This document shows positions 62,378 through 64,000 of a stretch of 64,000 bases of DNA, piece by piece. Position 1 is the first letter of the stretch. Each line of letters starts with the position of its first letter. The notes beneath the pieces are model-generated. The model had not been told where the DNA came from. It ran no database searches and saw only the letters and a program-made list of their open reading frames with translations. The DNA comes from Sphingomonas sp. AX6 (GTDB lineage Bacteria; Pseudomonadota; Alphaproteobacteria; Sphingomonadales; Sphingomonadaceae). The translations under genes and the position numbers were made by a program. The stretch lies in assembly GCF_902506605.1 (NCBI RefSeq), contig NZ_LR733979.1, positions 1,777,454-1,841,453 on the forward strand, in the 5' to 3' direction.

Positions 62378-63294
62378 TGCGCCGACGCCTGGGTCGTACC
62401 GGCCTGTCGGTATCCGAGCTGAGCTTCGGGACCGGCGCGATGGCAGGTGCGGCAATCGACGGGGCGGCGCTGTCGGACGCCTTTGCCGCCGCGTTTTCGC
62501 TCGGGATCGACACTGTCGAGTTGGAAGCGGGCGACAGACCGGTGGTCGACATCCTGGCCGCTGCGTTGAAGCGCGCCCCGCTGACGACTGGCGTCCAAAT
62601 CCTGTGCCGAATTTCCCCGCTGATCCCGCTGGATTTGCCTGCGCCGCATCTGCCCATCGACCGTGTTTATCCGGGTGCCCATATCCGCGCGCAAGTCGAA
62701 GACTTGCTTGCGCGGTTGGGGATCGAACGCCTCGCGCTGGTGCATTTGCCAGTCTGGGCATCCGAATGGCTGAACGAAGGCGATTGGCGCCAGACGCTCA
62801 TCGCGTTGCAGGACGAAGGCAAGATCGCCGGGTTCGGGATCGCATTGTTCGACCATGACGTCGATGCCGCGAGCGATGCGATCATGAGCGGGCTGATCGC
62901 ATCGGTGCAGGCGATGTACAATGTGTTCGACCGCGGGGCCGAGCGACGGTTGCTGGCGCTCTGTGCCAAGCACGACGTAGCGATGATCGCGCGATCATCG
63001 CTCTATTATGGAGCGCTGGCCGGGCAGACGGCGTGGACCGACTGGCGCAACGCCTATTTCTATCCGCAGCACCGGGCCGAGACGGTGGCGAGAGTGGCGG
63101 CGTTCGAACAGGACTGCGAAGGTGATCCGCGTGCAATTGCATTGCGCCTCTGCCTGACACCCGCCGCAGTCTGTTCGGTCGCGGTCGGGATGCGCAATCG
63201 CGCGCAGGTCGTGGCGAATGTCGCGGCGGCGGAAGTCGGGCCACTGGACGCAGAACGCTTTAAGGCACTGGCGAAGCATCGCTGGCTGTGCTGA
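62374..63294 (+). CDS. Aldo/keto reductase-fold protein with altered catalytic residues
   Basis: The 306-residue protein (ATG 62374 or 62377) has the aldo/keto reductase opening LGRTGLSVSELSFGTGAM and later LGIERLALVHLPVW, IAGFGIALFDHD and VQAMYNVFDRG. Of the usual Asp-Tyr-Lys-His tetrad, Asp (GIDTVE) and His (LVHLP) can be aligned. The Tyr is absent from the segment after Asp, and the Lys position (TKV in most members) reads CRI. It may be a pseudo-enzyme or have a changed reaction. It overlaps the preceding gene by four bases and is probably cotranscribed with it. Confidence 0.75.
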   Translation: MMRRRLGRTGLSVSELSFGTGAMAGAAIDGAALSDAFAAAFSLGIDTVELEAGDRPVVDILAAALKRAPLTTGVQILCRISPLIPLDLPAPHLPIDRVYPGAHIRAQVEDLLARLGIERLALVHLPVWASEWLNEGDWRQTLIALQDEGKIAGFGIALFDHDVDAASDAIMSGLIASVQAMYNVFDRGAERRLLALCAKHDVAMIARSSLYYGALAGQTAWTDWRNAYFYPQHRAETVARVAAFEQDCEGDPRAIALRLCLTPAAVCSVAVGMRNRAQVVANVAAAEVGPLDAERFKALAKHRWLC

Positions 63295-63298
63295 TTAT

Positions 63299-63317
63299 CG
63301 ATCCACTATGTGGATCG
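63299..63317. promoter_or_regulatory. 8-bp hairpin between the AKR-like gene and kduI
   Basis: CGATCCAC-TAT-GTGGATCG is a perfect 8-bp inverted repeat with a three-base loop, 61 bases before the kduI start. It may terminate the preceding transcript or be an operator for kduI. Confidence 0.4.
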
Positions 63318-63377
63318 CCCTTCCAATAGTCGGGATTGATCGCTATGGTCGGGTGATCGAGTTTCAGGAGAGCCCGC

Positions 63378-64000
63378 ATGTACGACCGCACTTATTACGC
63401 CACGCATCCGGACATGATGGAGGTGGTGTCGAACGAGGAGTTGCGGGATCGCTATCTGATCCAGGGTTTGTTTCGCGAGGGCGAGTGCGTGCTGAACTAC
63501 ACCCATGCCGACCGCTTCGTGATCGGCGGGGTAGCGGTGGCGGGGGCGGACGTGGCCTTGCCCGCGCAGGAAGAGCCGGCCTCGGCCAAGGGTCATCCGT
63601 TTCTGGAGCGCCGCGAGATGGCGGTGGTGAACGTGGGCTCGGTCGAGGGTGTGGTGACCGTCGATGGCGAGGCGTTTACGCTGGGTAACAAGGACTGCCT
63701 GTACGTGACGATGGGTGCGAAGGACGTTGTGTTCTCCGGTGAGGGCGCGCGCTTCTATCTGGCGTCGTGTCCGGCGCATCAGGGGTTCAAGACCAGGAAG
63801 CTCGGTATCTCCGACGCCAATGCGCTCGAGCGCGGCAGTCTTGAAGAAAGCAACGAGCGGACGATCTTTCAGCTCGTCATTCCCGGCGTGTGCGACAGCG
63901 CGCAGTTGGTGATGGGCCTGACCGTGCTCAAGCCCGGAAGCGTGTGGAACACCATGCCGCCGCATATCCATGAGCGGCGCTCGGAAATTTATTTCTACTT
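63378..64000 (+). CDS. kduI: 5-keto-4-deoxyuronate isomerase, C-terminus cut off
   Basis: The frame opens at ATG 63378 with CAGGAG upstream and runs out of the window, giving the first 207 residues of about 280. KduI converts 5-keto-4-deoxyuronate to 2,5-diketo-3-deoxygluconate in the breakdown of unsaturated uronic acids. Recognisable segments are [48 protein letters not shown], and the cupin metal site [15 protein letters not shown] with two His and a Glu. It ties the cluster to pectin, ulvan or similar lyase products. A KduD partner may follow beyond the window. Confidence 0.93.
   Translation, partial: MYDRTYYATHPDMMEVVSNEELRDRYLIQGLFREGECVLNYTHADRFVIGGVAVAGADVALPAQEEPASAKGHPFLERREMAVVNVGSVEGVVTVDGEAFTLGNKDCLYVTMGAKDVVFSGEGARFYLASCPAHQGFKTRKLGISDANALERGSLEESNERTIFQLVIPGVCDSAQLVMGLTVLKPGSVWNTMPPHIHERRSEIYFY

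Overview
The window is high-GC DNA that looks like a sphingomonad alphaproteobacterium (Sphingomonas/Sphingobium type). The grounds are a FixL/FixJ pair, LexA boxes of the GAAC-N7-GAAC type, an imuA-imuB-dnaE2 operon, Caulobacter/Xanthomonas-type TonB-dependent receptors, and a mannonate dehydratase very close to the Novosphingobium enzyme as I remember it. No rRNA, tRNA or CRISPR array was seen.

Layout. (1) 1-16.5 kb is an accessory island of visibly lower GC. Three small leftward genes come first. They are followed by a complete Tn7-like transposition module, tnsA-tnsB-tnsC-tniQ, with no Cas genes. Its likely cargo is an McrBC-type restriction pair (mcrC, mcrB), then a metallo-beta-lactamase-fold protein and a large Hsp70/actin-like ATPase. 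An array of about 21-bp direct repeats at 16385-16475 is a candidate element end. (2) 16.8-18.6 kb returns to chromosomal genes: an HNH protein, rsgA and a 57-aa small protein. (3) 18.8-32.9 kb is a hypoxia/stress block: DUF2171, alternative oxidase, GNAT, a 47-aa membrane peptide, FixL, FixJ, a lone receiver, an L,D-transpeptidase, a P-type ATPase with VIT and AI-2E-type partners, a lipoprotein, a K+ channel, lactate dehydrogenase, PfkB and a quinone reductase. Four divergent promoter regions in this block share a motif, AGGGA-N3-TACGGATGTCGG or close variants. This makes it look like an alphaproteobacterial counterpart of the mycobacterial DosR dormancy regulon. (4) 32.9-36.9 kb holds a decapitated TonB receptor, an SDR, a GST and a relic of a MEDS-type sensor gene. 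(5) 36.9-39.5 kb is an arsenic operon, arsR-arsC-acr3-arsH. (6) 39.5-44.8 kb is a ShlB-like outer-membrane transporter, a FecR protein ending in long Pro-Glu and poly-Asp tracts, and a CHASE2-EAL protein. (7) 44.9-50.6 kb is the SOS mutagenesis operon. (8) 50.6-64 kb is a uronate utilisation cluster: GntR regulator, manD, GH2 glycosidase, ExuT-like MFS, TonB receptor, a small lipoprotein, two poorly defined enzymes and kduI, which is cut by the window end.

How the parts work together. The transposon supplies mobility and anti-phage or conflict cargo. The FixLJ block probably senses oxygen and switches respiration (alternative oxidase), fermentation (lactate dehydrogenase), sugar phosphorylation and ion transport. 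The uronate cluster takes up uronic-acid oligosaccharides through the TonB receptor, cleaves them in the periplasm with the GH2 enzyme, imports the uronates by MFS and feeds them to 2-keto-3-deoxygluconate.

The observations I rate highest are the shared motif in the FixLJ block, the MBL plus Hsp70 cargo pair, and a probable 10-nt deletion that removes exactly the ATP phosphate-1 loop of the Hsp70-like protein.
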